A stretch of 64,000 nucleotides of DNA. Source: Sympetrum striolatum (taxonomy: Eukaryota; Arthropoda; Insecta; Odonata; Libellulidae). The stretch is from the NCBI GenBank assembly GCA_947579665.1, contig OX388352.1:35396216-35460215 (forward strand). The letters are read 5' to 3'. The position numbers were made by a program, and so were the translations under genes. Below, piece after piece: positions 30,001 to 39,000 of the stretch (the stretch's first letter is position 1; each line of letters starts with the position of its first letter). The notes beneath the pieces are model-generated. The model searched no databases, was not told where the DNA came from, and saw only the letters and a program-made list of their open reading frames with translations.

Positions 30001-33000
30001 AAGGGATTAAATTTTTATTTTTTCAAACACAGTAAGACATTAGAGGCCGACCAGTTTATGATATAGGCATAAATTAATCACGTATATACGAAATATTACA
30101 CGTGGTAAGTACGTACAATTTCAATCTAATAAGGATACAAAAGAATATAGGTTGAGGCAACAAGTCAAAGAGATAACAGAACAATGCCAGTCTTTTATAA
30201 TAATAGCCCAATGGTTGGTTGTATTCTCACCCCTCAACCATTGGCTACGAAAGTTTTTGAGAGGGAATGAGGTCTGCAAAGCAAGGCGAGAAGTAGTTTT
30301 CCCTTGCTTTCCTTACTGGACTAGAAAGGCATACTAAAGGATAGTATGATGAATTTGCCATCCGATTGTTATTATTGCAGCCTATACTCTTCCATTAAAA
30401 ATATTTAGTTCGAAGATTTTACATTTAGAAGATACATCTAGGTTTTTTATACGTACTCTGAGTATTTAACACAAAGGACTACTACCAACAGAATCTATAA
30501 TATTACACGGAAGGAGTTTTAAGCGTGAAGTACCTTATTCTAGCTATGAGCTAATAAACCAGTTATATTCTTAATCCACTGATGGTAAACTCATCAAATT
30601 AACTTTTATGGAGTAAGATGGCCACTCCGATACATTATCTAATACGAATAAGATTTGAAGGATAGCAATCCTTGGCAAAATAGATTTACGAAAAGGCAGA
30701 ATTTCCCACAAAAAATCCTCTTCACCGACAGTATGTATTTAACGCAACCGTTTGAAATTAAAATAAACCCGATGAGGTTATTGACTTAAAATTGCCAGAA
30801 ACACTCGAATTAAATTAAATTAACAATCATGTTTTAACACATTCAAACCAAGTGATAGTTTTTGACAGGCTTAATTTCTCTTGAGTCCAAATTGGGTTAA
30901 GGGTTTTCAGGATTCACCCCGGATTTCCATATCATCTCCCAGAGCCCGAAATAGAACTCCTTCCAGAACTCCAAAATATTAACATATAACATGCTGAGAA
31001 TAATTCAGAGAGCTTGAGAATAGCCATTAACGGAGAACTATGCTTATTGATAATCGTGATATCAGCGTTGTTAAGACTTTGTAATACACAGATACGCTGC
31101 ATGTAAATATTTAAATATCTTTTACTTAGAAAATGAGTGATAAATGCAATTTGCCTAATCATGTCTTGTAATTGTCCGTTACCGAAATATTAAAGGACCG
31201 GGTTCAGCGCCATCGGTCTCTCAAAAACGTAATTTGGGCACGTTTAAGCACAACTTCTAAATCAGCTCTTCGCCCTTACCATAAATCGACAAAACTCTTC
31301 AAAGTTTCATTCCATCTGCTCTGTGGATACTTTCTTAATCTTAACGTACCAATCAGTGATTTAACTTAAGCGAATTTTTCAATGATTTTTAGTAATTTTT
31401 TACACGTGTGTACCTAATATAACTCCATAACAGAACTTCTCAACTGTTTATGCGGCTTCATTTACGAGGTTCCTGTCGATTAAAGTTCCTCGTAAAATTA
31501 TCGACAATCTAAAACACCGTGGAAGAAAAAACTTTGAGAAGCACAGTCCAATGGTGATCTTGAGAAGGTAGTTATGACCCAAGGGTGGATTTACAATTGA
31601 GCGTACTATATAGGAGTTTGACTCTCGCCTTAGGGGACCCAAACATGTACGTCGTTATTCCGTAATGTATTAGGGTTAACAGATGGGGGTATTAAAATTA
31701 TCTTCGTGCCTCGAGTCTCCGAGAATCTGGATTTTCCCAGAGTCGTACCCCACATCTAAGCAATAGCACTTAGTAGGATATATACTATTCTTATTTAAAA
31801 GATTCATGCAGACAGATACATACCAGTATATCATAGAATAGAGATGATAATATTTAACGACTAATTAAGAGAGAAGAATTATCAGTTAGACCCCTAACCG
31901 GCTATAGAACTGTTTGAGAGATACCCACTATTTCTTTATGAAATGGATTACTACCTTAACGATAATTTCTAGTAATCAACGTGGTAAAACAACGGAAACA
32001 TATTGGAGGAGGAATGACATATCCTAAGATATTTAAGTACAGAGGAGCCAATCGTGAGTTTCAAAAATGTTATAACCGGACATAGGCGATTTTTGTAACC
32101 CCGGTATATTACGGATAGTCTGACATATTAAATTTTCCTTAAAAACTAGAGGCATTTGAATTAAAAAGCCTGTTTCACGCAATCCATTTTTCTTGGACTG
32201 CTCGATTTGAAGAGAATATAGAGGTGTTGTATTTCTTCCCAAAGCGCAGTGCTTTTATTACCCAGAAAACTTCCACAAAATATCCATCCTCGACTATCAA
32301 AGTCTGTCTCGTGTACCATAAATTGGACCATTCAGCTGAGGTTTTACTCTGGAAAGTATTGTTTAGCAGAGAACGATGGCACAACAGCAACTTGAAAATT
32401 TTACTGCAATCGACCGATGAAACTGGGCATGACTGAAGCTTGAGGCAAATCCCCAAGCCTCAGTCTACAGAGAACAAAGTTCTTCAGTCCCAAGCATCTC
32501 TAGCTGTCATGCGTTCCAACTTTTTTAATCAGAATTGATGGATAACATGCGGATGAAATCCCATTTGTTTTTTTCCACACTGCAAGAATAGCCTCACTCC
32601 AGATCGTCTCTATGCGACGTTCATCTATCTGAATATAAGCAGTAATTAGGAATTACAGCTTATATCATGAGATTTTAACTACAGTGTTCAGCCATAAAAC
32701 TGACTACAAAAATCGGAACGCGGTACATCAACATACTGTTGACAGCCTTCATACATCCTCGAAAATTTGACCGAGTGACACGGGCTTCTGCTTTCTCTTG
32801 TTAACCCAACTACTATTAGGGATGAGAATACCTCTAGCAACACCTTAAATATCGACACTAAAGTTAACTCGCCAACCGTAATTTTCATAACACCCAACAA
32901 AGAGTTTCTATTGCTAAGTAAATTTTTAAAGTAAGACGTATTTTCGCCGGACAAACACCCACCTTCCTCCTCCTCTCTTTCCTCTGCTTTCTTCTTGTGG

Positions 33001-36000
33001 GCTGGGGCCATGAGCAGGTGGGCCGCGGGCCGGATGGCACCCATCGAGAGAGATTTACGCGGACCACTACCGCCCCCTTCCTCCGTGCCGCCTCTTTTGG
33101 TCACCACCCCTGCGGGGGTGGTCGAGGCGGCTGCAGCAGCGGCTACCACGTCGGAGGCTCTTGGCCAAGCAAACTGAAGGCGGTACTCCGTGCTGATTCG
33201 TGTGGGGTGGCCCGGAGCGGGCGGTGGATAGCTGGCCGTCATCTGTGCACATAATAAGCACACGTGGGCCGGTGCGGGTTACGAGGAAGGAGAGGTTTCT
33301 TTGGCACTCTGGTTACGAGAGAGTAACAATATGAAGACGACGGGCAACAGTATTTTTAAGGGTCCTTAATTGAAACGATAGCAGAGCGCCATTAGGGTTT
33401 CGTTCAGGAATCCGATCTTACTAAACCTTCGGCTAATAAGGTCAATTAAGTTCATCGTCATCAAATTCTTACGCCAAAAAGTACAATTTGGCTCGGGTGC
33501 AATTATGGCCAAGAGAGTCTGGTGTTTCAAATTAAATTGCTCGCAAACCGGGATGCCCCCAACTACTGGGATCTTAAATTACAATAAATTTAGGGTTAAA
33601 TTATAAAATAAATGAAACAGATTTTTCTTACGAACCGAGGGTTTGGTGGGAGTTTAAATAAAATTGACCGACTGTTAAACCCGCGCGAGACTGGTCGCTA
33701 AATATCGATCGTACGAAAAATTTTGAATCACGAATAACGAGATGATTATTTCATCATTCTCGTTCTCTTTAGGTCATAAGATTTTTATGCAGTCAAAAGT
33801 ATATCTTAAGCATTATAAAATAAAGTTATGAGAAGCCTCATTTCCATAAATTCATTTTTCCCATTAAAGTCTGAAATCTATGATTCATTTACCATATTCT
33901 TAAAACACATTAATACTATAAACGATAAATTATCACGATGCAATGGCTGATTTGGTGGAAAACTTCTAAGCAAAGTTACAAGTCCAACACCCAGTATTAG
34001 TAAGAGAGTATTCAATTGTAACACCTTCCAAATTTCATTCAAAGCCATAAGGCAGTAAAAGAGGATATCTGAAATGGAATCGTTATTATAAGTTAAACAG
34101 GGTTATCATATAATATTGCATGAAAAGCATCTATATATGCAAAAGTGACATATGGCGCGTAGCCGATTTAACAGCGAAAATCTGCAAGGTCCTTTTCATG
34201 AGATTATTTTTGATGACATGGATGCAGAGTGTAAAATAAGATTTAATGTGATGAATGAAATGAAGGAATAAAATATACAAGAGGGTCTCTCAAGTTGGCT
34301 GCGAAAACTGCCGAGAGGACTTAAAGTCGATAAAAATACAATTCATGCGACATCATCTCGAAAACAATGAAAATAGCAAATAAACCAAACCCTGAAAAAA
34401 CTTTTCAAGATGGAACATCCATCCTCTGTCGAGATAAACATTTCCATTAAGTGAGAAAGCATTTCCGAGACTCCCACGGGCTAGAGACATATTCACATGA
34501 ACACGGGCATTTACCTCGCTTACGTGGCTATTCAGACACTCCCATTCAGAGACAAATAAATATTGCCGAAATATTTTTCGGCGAGTGGATTTTCCCGTTA
34601 AAACTTCGTACTCGGGATTCGTGTTTCCGCACCTTCAGGGATTCATACACGCGTCGTTAGAGATGCAATTTCCAAATAGTTTCACCAGCATATCTGAAAT
34701 ATTCGCTTTTGGTCCCATAGAAAAAAGCGGCTTGGAGATGATAAACGGGACAACCATTTATAATCCACTTCCCAGTCCCATCGTCGCTCCGCTGTTTTCC
34801 TTCACTCTGCTTGCGAAATGAAATGAGATTCACATCGTTATGGTCTTGAGGTATTGCAACTTCGTCCTCGGTTCCCCACTTGCTAATTATAATCGCTGGG
34901 CTTTTAAACCGGTGATTTGAATATAAAAAGTTATTTTGTGCTGAAACTTGGGTTATTTCGTGCAAGGTTTCAAGCATCATCTTACGAACCTTCCAGGTTT
35001 TCCACTCGTAAATTCAAACTTCACAAAAATCCGTATAAACCAAACTTTATAATACATAAGTTTACGTTGGTGAAGCCGATGATAAAAATCTTACGCTCAA
35101 TAAAACGAACATGAAGGAATGAATCACATGGGGAGGAAAATAGCAGTTTTCAGTTCCTGAAGCGCAAAAAAGAATATGTTTTGGCATTTTCTTTCGAAAA
35201 AACCGAATATCGGTCTCGCTTAGGTATGCGAAAATATTGTTAGCTGATATGGGTAGTGGAACAGAGAGAAGATACCTGGAGATGGTTGACCATATGACCA
35301 TTAGTTTCCACAATGCAGCGAAGAATCCAGCGTCGCGACTTTTGGGAAACCGTGGATGGTTGTCACCGCCATCGAGATAAGGCTGAAGACGCTTCTGGAC
35401 ACGACATTGCCCACCATCGAGGAACGAAGCCAAACCAACAAATCGCTCGAGGGCCAACGCCGGGGATCTCGACAGAGGAGATGCCAATAAAACCAAAAGA
35501 ACGAAAACAAAACTCGGGCGAAAGGATTGGAACGCCGCGCTCACAGAAATGACCGCCGCTTTTAAAAAGGCAGAACCTTGCACCGAAAGACACTTCACTC
35601 AAAACTCTCATACATGATGTGCTTGTTAAAAATGACACAATCTTCCTGAAATCTAGATTGGGGTTGAGCGGTGGGTGGAGGGATAACTTGGAGGGATCTT
35701 ACGGAGGAGGTATTTTGGAAGGAAAGGGTTGCGAGGGCCTACCATTTCATCTTCCCACTTCTCTGCTTTCTGCGCGCGCTGCTCGGAGGTCTCATGGTGT
35801 TTTTGGTCTCCGGCGCCCTCCCTCTTACCGAGTCCATCACCGCCGCCGCCCTCCACGCCTCCAACCCACTCCCCACCCCCGCCGACCCCTCCGCCAACTA
35901 CTCCGGCCCCATAAAACCTTGGTTCGCACTTCCAGTATCGCATGCGGTATTCGGATTGGAAGAGGTGGTGACGGGCGGGAGGACCTTCAGACTTGCTTCG

Positions 36001-36039
36001 GCGGGGTGGGCGGGGGCGGCACATACCTCTCTCCTCGGG
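2937..36039 (-). CDS. MDM1: MDM1 (centriole/microtubule-binding protein), multi-exon gene, N-terminus missing
   Basis: Nine minus-strand exons join without a frame break: 99, 93, 44, 92, 43, 42, 29, 41 and 66 whole codons with phases 0-0, 0-1, 1-2, 2-0, 0-2, 2-0, 0-1, 1-1 and 1-1, followed by a probable terminal exon. The product shows three MDM1 repeats (SEYRMRYWK, TEYRLQFAWP, TEYKKKF), the WYREVLELRKKAGEYK segment, the RGWGTELVP...LYNKQ...SRRSSLSALSLAS core, and a basic Ser/Pro-rich tail with RTTGAMDGALLPSP, comparable to RTTPAVGGALL in vertebrates. In vertebrates MDM1 binds microtubules, sits at centrioles and basal bodies, and restrains centriole duplication. The same role here is inferred from homology. 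The reconstructed part is about 580-600 residues against roughly 714 for human MDM1. The missing N-terminus probably holds the first repeat. Orthology rests on recalled family motifs, not a search. Confidence 0.85.
3127..3178 (-). CDS. MDM1: possible small MDM1 exon bridging the last two exons
   Basis: The acceptor CTGCTGCAG is good and the 52 nt fit the required phases (1 in, 2 out). This would give KYMHFILAESSHALLHEQ across the junctions before LLESKTRS. The donor CA|GTTTGA is weak, and there is no strong similarity to the vertebrate tail, so this is only the best candidate seen for a bridging exon. The alternative is direct splicing from a donor at 3476. Confidence 0.25.
3480..3680 (-). 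CDS. MDM1: MDM1 exon, Ser/Pro-rich disordered tail
   Basis: Acceptor CCTGTTCCAG and donor CCTA|GTAAGT bound 201 nt, phase 1 in and phase 1 out. The 66 codons begin RSHSVGPAAESRSPKRQPR and continue as a Ser/Ala/Pro/His-rich low-complexity tail ending SQTERRPRP. An alternative donor four bases further (AGTAA|GTGCTT, exon end 3476) would leave phase 2 and splice directly in frame to the exon at 3012. The GTAAGT donor is stronger by consensus but then needs a further exon in between. Confidence 0.82.
4649..4774 (-). CDS. MDM1: MDM1 exon, Ser/Pro/Lys-rich
   Basis: Acceptor CATATTCTAG and donor CGATCAG|GTAATG bound 126 nt, phase 1 in and phase 1 out. The 41 codons start DGALLPSPTREKLEPVLPRR and end with the low-complexity KSPPKASPKSSPRS, likely unstructured and basic. 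The split last codon completes to GCA (Ala) with the next exon. Confidence 0.85.
4956..5043 (-). CDS. MDM1: MDM1 exon (KEYLIRHHLERTTGA)
   Basis: Acceptor TCTTCATAAG and donor GGAGCAA|GTAAGA bound 88 nt, phase 0 in and phase 1 out, 29 codons ending KEYLIRHHLERTTGA. The one base carried over plus TG of the next exon makes ATG, giving RTTGAMDGALLPSP, similar to RTTPAVGGALL in vertebrate MDM1. Too short to be visible as a long open frame. It is supported by phase matching on both sides and by the family motif. Confidence 0.85.
5723..5849 (-). CDS. MDM1: MDM1 exon, followed by a GC-AG intron
   Basis: Acceptor TTCATGCAG. The 3' end reads AGGAAG|GCAAGT, which fits the strict consensus of GC-type donors. 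127 nt, phase 2 in and phase 0 out, 42 codons: a Lys/Glu-rich stretch (PISKEEKEKENNKKSSPVKG) and then TSSIAPYVQPIGVADLDSEKRK. No GT donor nearby keeps the frame, while the GC donor joins exactly in phase to the 5043-4956 exon. Confidence 0.85.
6182..6634 (+). mobile_element. non-LTR retrotransposon fragment: C-terminal end of a reverse transcriptase ORF
   Basis: An open frame of about 150 codons on the plus strand, antisense inside an MDM1 intron, starts just after a TGA at 6179-6181 and ends in TGA at 6632-6634. It shows the pattern found after the reverse transcriptase domain of jockey/CR1-like LINEs: a short helix (FDALTMRQMYVYNVIKYLKG), then NHVYETRTK (the family's HxYxTR-type motif), then QLPFILGKVYNL and a Lys-rich end with W. 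The catalytic domain and endonuclease are missing, so this is a 5'-truncated, dead copy. The clade cannot be fixed from this short tail. Its frame is uninterrupted, suggesting modest age. Confidence 0.6.
7130..7275 (-). mobile_element. tRNA-derived SINE-like copy
   Basis: Read on the minus strand, a box B (GGTTCGATCCC) at about 7190-7200 follows a box-A-like TGGCATAGTG about 45 nt upstream, the spacing of an internal RNA polymerase III promoter. The region between does not fold as a cloverleaf, so it is SINE-like rather than a tRNA gene. Ends are not defined. Confidence 0.45.
7481..7611 (-). CDS. MDM1: MDM1 core exon (WGTELVPQHIAQLYNKQ)
   Basis: Acceptor TATATTACAG and donor CCAAG|GTAGGT bound 131 nt, phase 0 in and phase 2 out. 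It encodes HRGWGTELVPQHIAQLYNKQ followed by MALWEQVSRRSSLSALSLAS and TTP. This is the best conserved block of MDM1 proteins as I know the family, and the single strongest piece of evidence for the gene's identity. The 68-codon plus-strand frame over the same bases is a shadow. Confidence 0.93.
9986..10207 (+). repeat. dispersed AT-rich repeat, copy 1
   Basis: Begins CAACCTACCATTACAAAACT and ends ATTTATACTTTATTATTA. Collinear with copy 2 at 12062-12280 over about 220 bp with scattered substitutions and small gaps, for example the shared TACATTTTGATTTTTAATTT and TTCTTAATAATGTTAGTGC. No coding content or terminal repeats recognised. Confidence 0.75.
12062..12280 (+). repeat. dispersed AT-rich repeat, copy 2
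   Basis: Same orientation as the copy at 9986-10207 and diverged from it. Begins CAACCTAACATTACAAAACT. The minus-strand open frame starting near here (12265-12456) runs out of the repeat and looks like chance. Confidence 0.75.
13787..14063 (-). CDS. MDM1: MDM1 exon with TEYKKKF repeat and WYREVLELRKK segment
   Basis: Acceptor CTCTTTTAACAG and donor TATAAG|GTAACC enclose 277 nt, phase 2 in and phase 0 out. The 92 codons begin KEFKTEYKKKFRPFSQYEY (a third MDM1 repeat) and contain a proline patch (GPPPLIEPPPL, residues about 42-52). They end in SWYREVLELRKKAGEYK, a conserved MDM1 segment that runs directly into the WGTEL core in the next exon. The open frame continues past both splice sites by chance. 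The splice sites set the limits used here. Confidence 0.92.
14287..14304. repeat. (TA)n microsatellite
   Basis: Uninterrupted alternating TA for about 18 bases in an MDM1 intron. A similar (AT)n run lies at about 17938-17954. Confidence 0.85.
15440..15582. mobile_element. inverted tRNA-like (twin SINE head) fold-back element
   Basis: Arms 15440-15501 and 15520-15582 are imperfect inverted copies around an 18-base spacer. Both begin GAACAGACAT when read inward and each carries a box B (minus strand GAGTTCGAATCCC, plus strand GGCTTCGAGTCC). A box-A-like TTAGTAGAGCACC sits at the centre. Each strand therefore presents a tRNA-like pol III promoter pointing outward. No obvious target-site duplication was seen. 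Confidence 0.65.
18062..18197 (-). CDS. MDM1: MDM1 exon, acidic linker
   Basis: The exon lies between the acceptor TGTCTCTAG and the donor AGAAG|GTGAGA. It is 136 nt, with two bases completing the incoming codon, 44 whole codons and two bases out. Only one of the three frames is open across it, and it encodes an acidic segment (ASELEPLVGPDSEAGGGEN) ending in EALSKEDKFRR. The last two bases plus the first base of the next exon give AGG (Arg), leading into KEFKTEYKKKF. Too short to show as a long open frame. Confidence 0.8.
18646..19066 (+). repeat. 0.42 kb direct repeat, copy 1
   Basis: Starts ATTAACATGGTAAAGTGA and ends AGATGCGTAATAATT. Copy 2 at 19916-20324 is nearly the same with small differences: a short deletion near TTTTCTCCTAA, a handful of substitutions and one-base gaps. 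The copies are about 1.27 kb apart in the same orientation. Confidence 0.9.
19916..20324 (+). repeat. 0.41 kb direct repeat, copy 2
   Basis: Second copy of the 18646-19066 unit. Just beyond its right end lies a short hairpin (20332-20360) that copy 1 lacks. No terminal inverted repeats or protein fragments were recognised in the unit. Confidence 0.9.
20332..20360. repeat. short perfect hairpin
   Basis: GCAGGATCTTA and its exact reverse complement TAAGATCCTGC flank a 7-base loop, next to the end of direct-repeat copy 2. Such a hairpin may be an element terminus or a chance palindrome. Confidence 0.7.
21481..21600 (-). mobile_element. tRNA-derived SINE copy
   Basis: Minus strand: a box-A-like AACCAAGTAAGCAGCATG, then a box-B-like GATCCGATTCCC, then GTGTGGGCCCACATGTG and a body resembling GGAATGACCTCAGCTGTCGA. 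The same order occurs at 29470-29630, so the two belong to one family. The cloverleaf is degenerate. Confidence 0.55.
21690..21760 (-). mobile_element. second tRNA-like head
   Basis: Read on the minus strand, TTAGCGGCTCAGTGGCTGAG is a good box A and D arm, followed by TACCGGGGATCTTACACCC. It lies about 100 bp from the SINE at 21481-21600 and is of a different type, so it is probably a separate or nested insertion. Confidence 0.4.
25033..25200. mobile_element. near-perfect 75-bp-arm hairpin (MITE-like fold-back)
   Basis: Arms 25033-25107 and 25126-25200 are reverse complements with only two mismatches in 75 bases by hand comparison, separated by an 18-base loop. Outer ends read ATGGAAAGAATC / GATTCTTTCCAT and inner ends CGACCGGTT / AACCGGTCG. 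No convincing target-site duplication was seen next to the arms. The near identity suggests a young insertion. A transcript would fold into a long stem. Confidence 0.9.
29470..29630 (-). mobile_element. tRNA-derived SINE copy with cloverleaf-like head
   Basis: On the minus strand 29624-29553 can be drawn as a degenerate tRNA: acceptor arms GCCTCGG / GTGGGGC with mostly G-C and G-U pairs, box A ATAGCCGAGTG, an anticodon stem CCTGC/GTAGG, and box B GGATTCAAATCCC. The loop would give anticodon UUA, which reads a stop codon, and the T stem has mismatches, so it is not a working tRNA. The following body (ATGGACTCAGTGATCGAAGC) matches that of the 21481-21600 copy. Confidence 0.6.
32963..33242 (-). 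CDS. MDM1: MDM1 exon with TEYRLQFAWP repeat
   Basis: Acceptor TGTGCACAG and donor GAAG|GTGGGT bound 280 nt, phase 0 in and phase 1 out, 93 codons. Residues 19-28 (TEYRLQFAWP) form a textbook MDM1 repeat. An alanine run follows (VVAAAAAAS), then a basic stretch (GPRKSLSMGAIRPAAHLL) and a highly charged end (HKKKAEEREEEEG). Joining to the 18 kb exon makes GGA across the junction. CpG-rich in a locally AT-rich intron. The overlapping plus-strand frames are shadows. Confidence 0.88.
33243..35742. other. 2.5 kb MDM1 intron, no gene seen
   Basis: Moderately CpG-rich intron. Overlapping open frames on both strands (34451-35638) do not resemble known families, and several are mutual shadows. Confidence 0.5.
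35743..36039 (-). CDS. MDM1: MDM1 exon with first visible SEY repeat
   Basis: The exon runs from a TTGCTATTGCAG acceptor preceded by a long pyrimidine tract to the donor ATG|GTAGGC. It is 297 nt, phase 0 at both ends, 99 codons. It encodes an Arg/Ser stretch (RRSKSEGPP, residues about 13-21), then the repeat QSEYRMRYWK, then a Gly-rich linker and a charged end (QRAQKAEKWEDEM). In vertebrate MDM1 a similar RSHS-type basic stretch lies just before the second repeat, so one coding exon with the first repeat is expected upstream. An in-frame Met at residue 6 could be an alternative start. GC- and CpG-rich, unlike exons further 3'. The long proline-rich frame on the plus strand here is a shadow. 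Confidence 0.85.
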
Positions 36040-39000
36040 CTGCAATAGCAAAGGAAAAGAAGAAAGTGCGGCAGGGAGCTATGATTGATCGCTAAATGTT
36101 GAGTGCGCGAGAGTTACAGTGCTATGAGGGCTACGGAGGATGAGTAGAAGTTTCGGTGAGATGGTGGGCTGTGAAGAGATTCTGGTCGGATGAGAGGTGG
36201 ATGCGCGGTGACGGTGATGATGAAGCAGGAGGAACCAAGGGGTTGAACGGAGTTCAGTTCGAAAATTTAAATGGATATGTGGGAGGAGAAACGTAAAAAC
36301 AAACTAGAGAAGGAGATAGTCTTTTACACAAAAAATATATTCTGTGCAAGCCTTGACTGCTCGTACGGCCAGGACATTTCTTCAGAGTAAAGCTTCGAAC
36401 ATTCACAAGACGCGGTTAAAGAATATTTTATGACAATCTCAATGAAGCCAATGTGGGAAAGAATGAAGACTAAAATTCATTGCATATTTCGTTAATGATT
36501 TAAGAAAATCATGCACCAGCATTAAACACTGTAAAAAGTTACAAGAATTGAATTTAATAAATTGCACAGAATTTACAAAATTTTCGCTCATGAAATATGA
36601 CATTAAGTGGCTTAAAAAACAGTGAATCTCCAAAGAAAGCTGAGTTATTGAGGACGTGAAAAGGCTTGAGGAACAAAAAGATATTTATGTGAAATAAGAA
36701 AGATTATAATGATGAAATAAGAATCGATGATGTAAAATCAGCGTAAAAGAGGTGAGAGGAACTAGTAAAGGAAAAAAGGTTGTGATTCCAAAGGGAATTA
36801 TAGATTAGAAAATGGATCTAAAGGTGAAAGGAATCTGAATCCACTGAATAAAATGACAAGAAACTTCTAAATAAAACGCAAATTCGATTGAGAATTTGTA
36901 TGGGATTATATAAAACTAGAAGGCATTGATGCAATTTCCAATTTGATAGATAGAATCTTAGAGTAGAAACAGTTAAATAAAGAAATTATCGACTGAGACC
37001 AACCAATATATGTAGATGCTGAGATACTGAGACAAAGAAAGTAAGAAAAAATTAAAATTGGTGATAAAAGATGTGCTGATGTAGATTATCTCAGGAGAAA
37101 TAAAGGATGTGCTCAACATACAAGATGACAGTATAAGAGATGAAACTGGGAACAGACGAATTGAATGTAAGAATGAGAGAACTGTGAGAGGGCGATTGGA
37201 AATGTTTTTGAAACCGTCGGAAGTATCGAAAAAAAAATAATTCACAGATGGACTAAGCATATGAGAGAGAGAGGTAATTGTTCATATGGAGGAGATGGCA
37301 CGCAGATAATTTTCACTGGAATGAGTTTAAATATTTTCGCAACATTTGGATGCTGGAGGGCGGTATTTCATAGCGTTTGAAGAGTCAAGTAGGCTGGGGA
37401 AAACTTACGACAAAATCTGTTTTAAATGTGGTGGTGTGCAGTATTTTGGGGAATGATGGGGAAAACCAATTGCCTCGTCGCTGTAAAGACGGTGGTTTGG
37501 TTCATTGGGTGCCGTGGATCGTCAAACCACGGCTCGTTAGATACCATTATCCGGCATGTTCATTACAGGAATGCGTGAGATTGCAGCATATTGATAAAAG
37601 TTTTGCAGTGAAGGCATTCGCCCAAGTAACGATACTTACGGCAGCTAATAATTCCCAAGTCGCTCGTTAAAGCATTCAGAAGGTTCTCGAGCATCTCTTG
37701 AACACGTAATCGTCGCGAGTTGAGAAAAAAAGCGAGAAATTCTGGCCGACGAAAGATACGAAAGCAAGAACTTAATGGACGATTAAAGAAAATTTAAACT
37801 AAAGAGAAAGAGGCAGCAAAAGACGTCCCTTATAGCAATACGTTTTTCGAGAAATGGCTGTCGATGACACACTATACAAGTGGCGTTTTTTAGATGTTCA
37901 ACCAGATAGTATTATTCTTGACCTTATAGTAGTGGAATCAATACGTCTGTCCCTCAGATTCGAGTATCTGTGAGAGCACCAGTTCAATCGTTTTCTATTC
38001 TGAAAAATGTTTATTCAGCTGTAAACTTATTGGTGGTGTATTTTCTGAGATAAGAGCTGGTTTTTTGAAACTAAGGAGAAATTTCAGACCTATTAGAAAA
38101 CAAGTTTTCCCAGGAATAATCAATAATTACGTAAAATACTTATTGTATGAATGAGATCCTCAAAATAAGTTCTAAAACGAATGTGTTGAATAAAAAACAA
38201 TTTAATAGACACTACCAGAATAGGGCTGATATAAATTAGTAGAGTTTTCTGATTAAATTTTTTGCAGTTTTTGTCAAATTCTCTAAGGGTAAATATCGTA
38301 CGTTTTATATGAACTAAGATCTCACCGCAAATAAGCAACTATAATTTTTAATTTTCTTTGCTCTATCTTGCTTTTTCGGTTGGTAGAAAGTTTGGCTGAA
38401 GTTACTTCAATATGACCGAGGATCTCGTAAAAAAATGTTTCTTATTATGAATAAAGTAATCTAGTGGAATTCACCAATTTTGATATATATTTAGTAATAC
38501 TTGAGACAATCATCCAGGATTTTTTGCTTTAGGAGAATATGATTTTTTCCTTTATTAATATCAAGTAATAAATATGAATATTCGGTTTGCATGCAGCTAC
38601 ACATGTTTTATGTTCATTTGAGGCAATGAGGCGAGAATCTGTTAACAATCAAATCTACGAAATGTAAAAATTCGAGAAATCTATGCGCATAATATTTTTA
38701 CACGCTGGACTTATAAAGCAGACTTTACATAACTGAGCTTCATGTTCAATTCTACACGTAGAGACAGAAACTGAGAAAAATGCTGCTCCTAGCCGAACTG
38801 CCGAAGGTACCTTCAGAAATGCTAAGAGTTGATCATAAAAATAGCTCTGCCGAGACGCATTCTGCCTGAATGCTGCTGTTACCTGCATAAATATTTTATT
38901 TTACTTCGTGATTACATGAATTTACGAAACTCGGACAAATCTGACTTTGAAACTGACGAATTCAAATATCCTTTGTCTTATGAAAAAGTCACAACGATTG

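Larger units (their letters stand above)
18198..32962. other. 14.8 kb MDM1 intron, no other gene seen
   Basis: Contains a direct duplication, a hairpin element and SINE-like copies, annotated separately. Open frames such as 24119-24454, 24573-24838, 28480-28725 and 32175-32456 (minus) match nothing I recognise and lack convincing splice context. Base composition changes abruptly at about 21.1-21.2 kb, with CpG rare to the left and frequent to the right. Confidence 0.55.

Noticed and set aside
27598..31640. Shared GGGTGGATTT...TTAGGxGACC phrases at 27.6 and 31.6 kb
   Set aside because: Possibly fragments of one element, but the alignment breaks down between the phrases.
32175..32456. Minus-strand 93-codon ORF as an extra MDM1 exon or transposase
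   Set aside because: MDM1 phases already join across this intron without it, and no transposase motif could be recognised.
32995..33254. Plus-strand frames with Ala and Gly runs
   Set aside because: Shadows of the minus-strand MDM1 exon 32963-33242.
35619..36095. Three long proline-rich plus-strand frames over the GC-rich segment
   Set aside because: They lie opposite the MDM1 exon at 35743-36039, whose splice sites and repeat motif are convincing. The low-complexity reading is a shadow of its Gly-rich linker.
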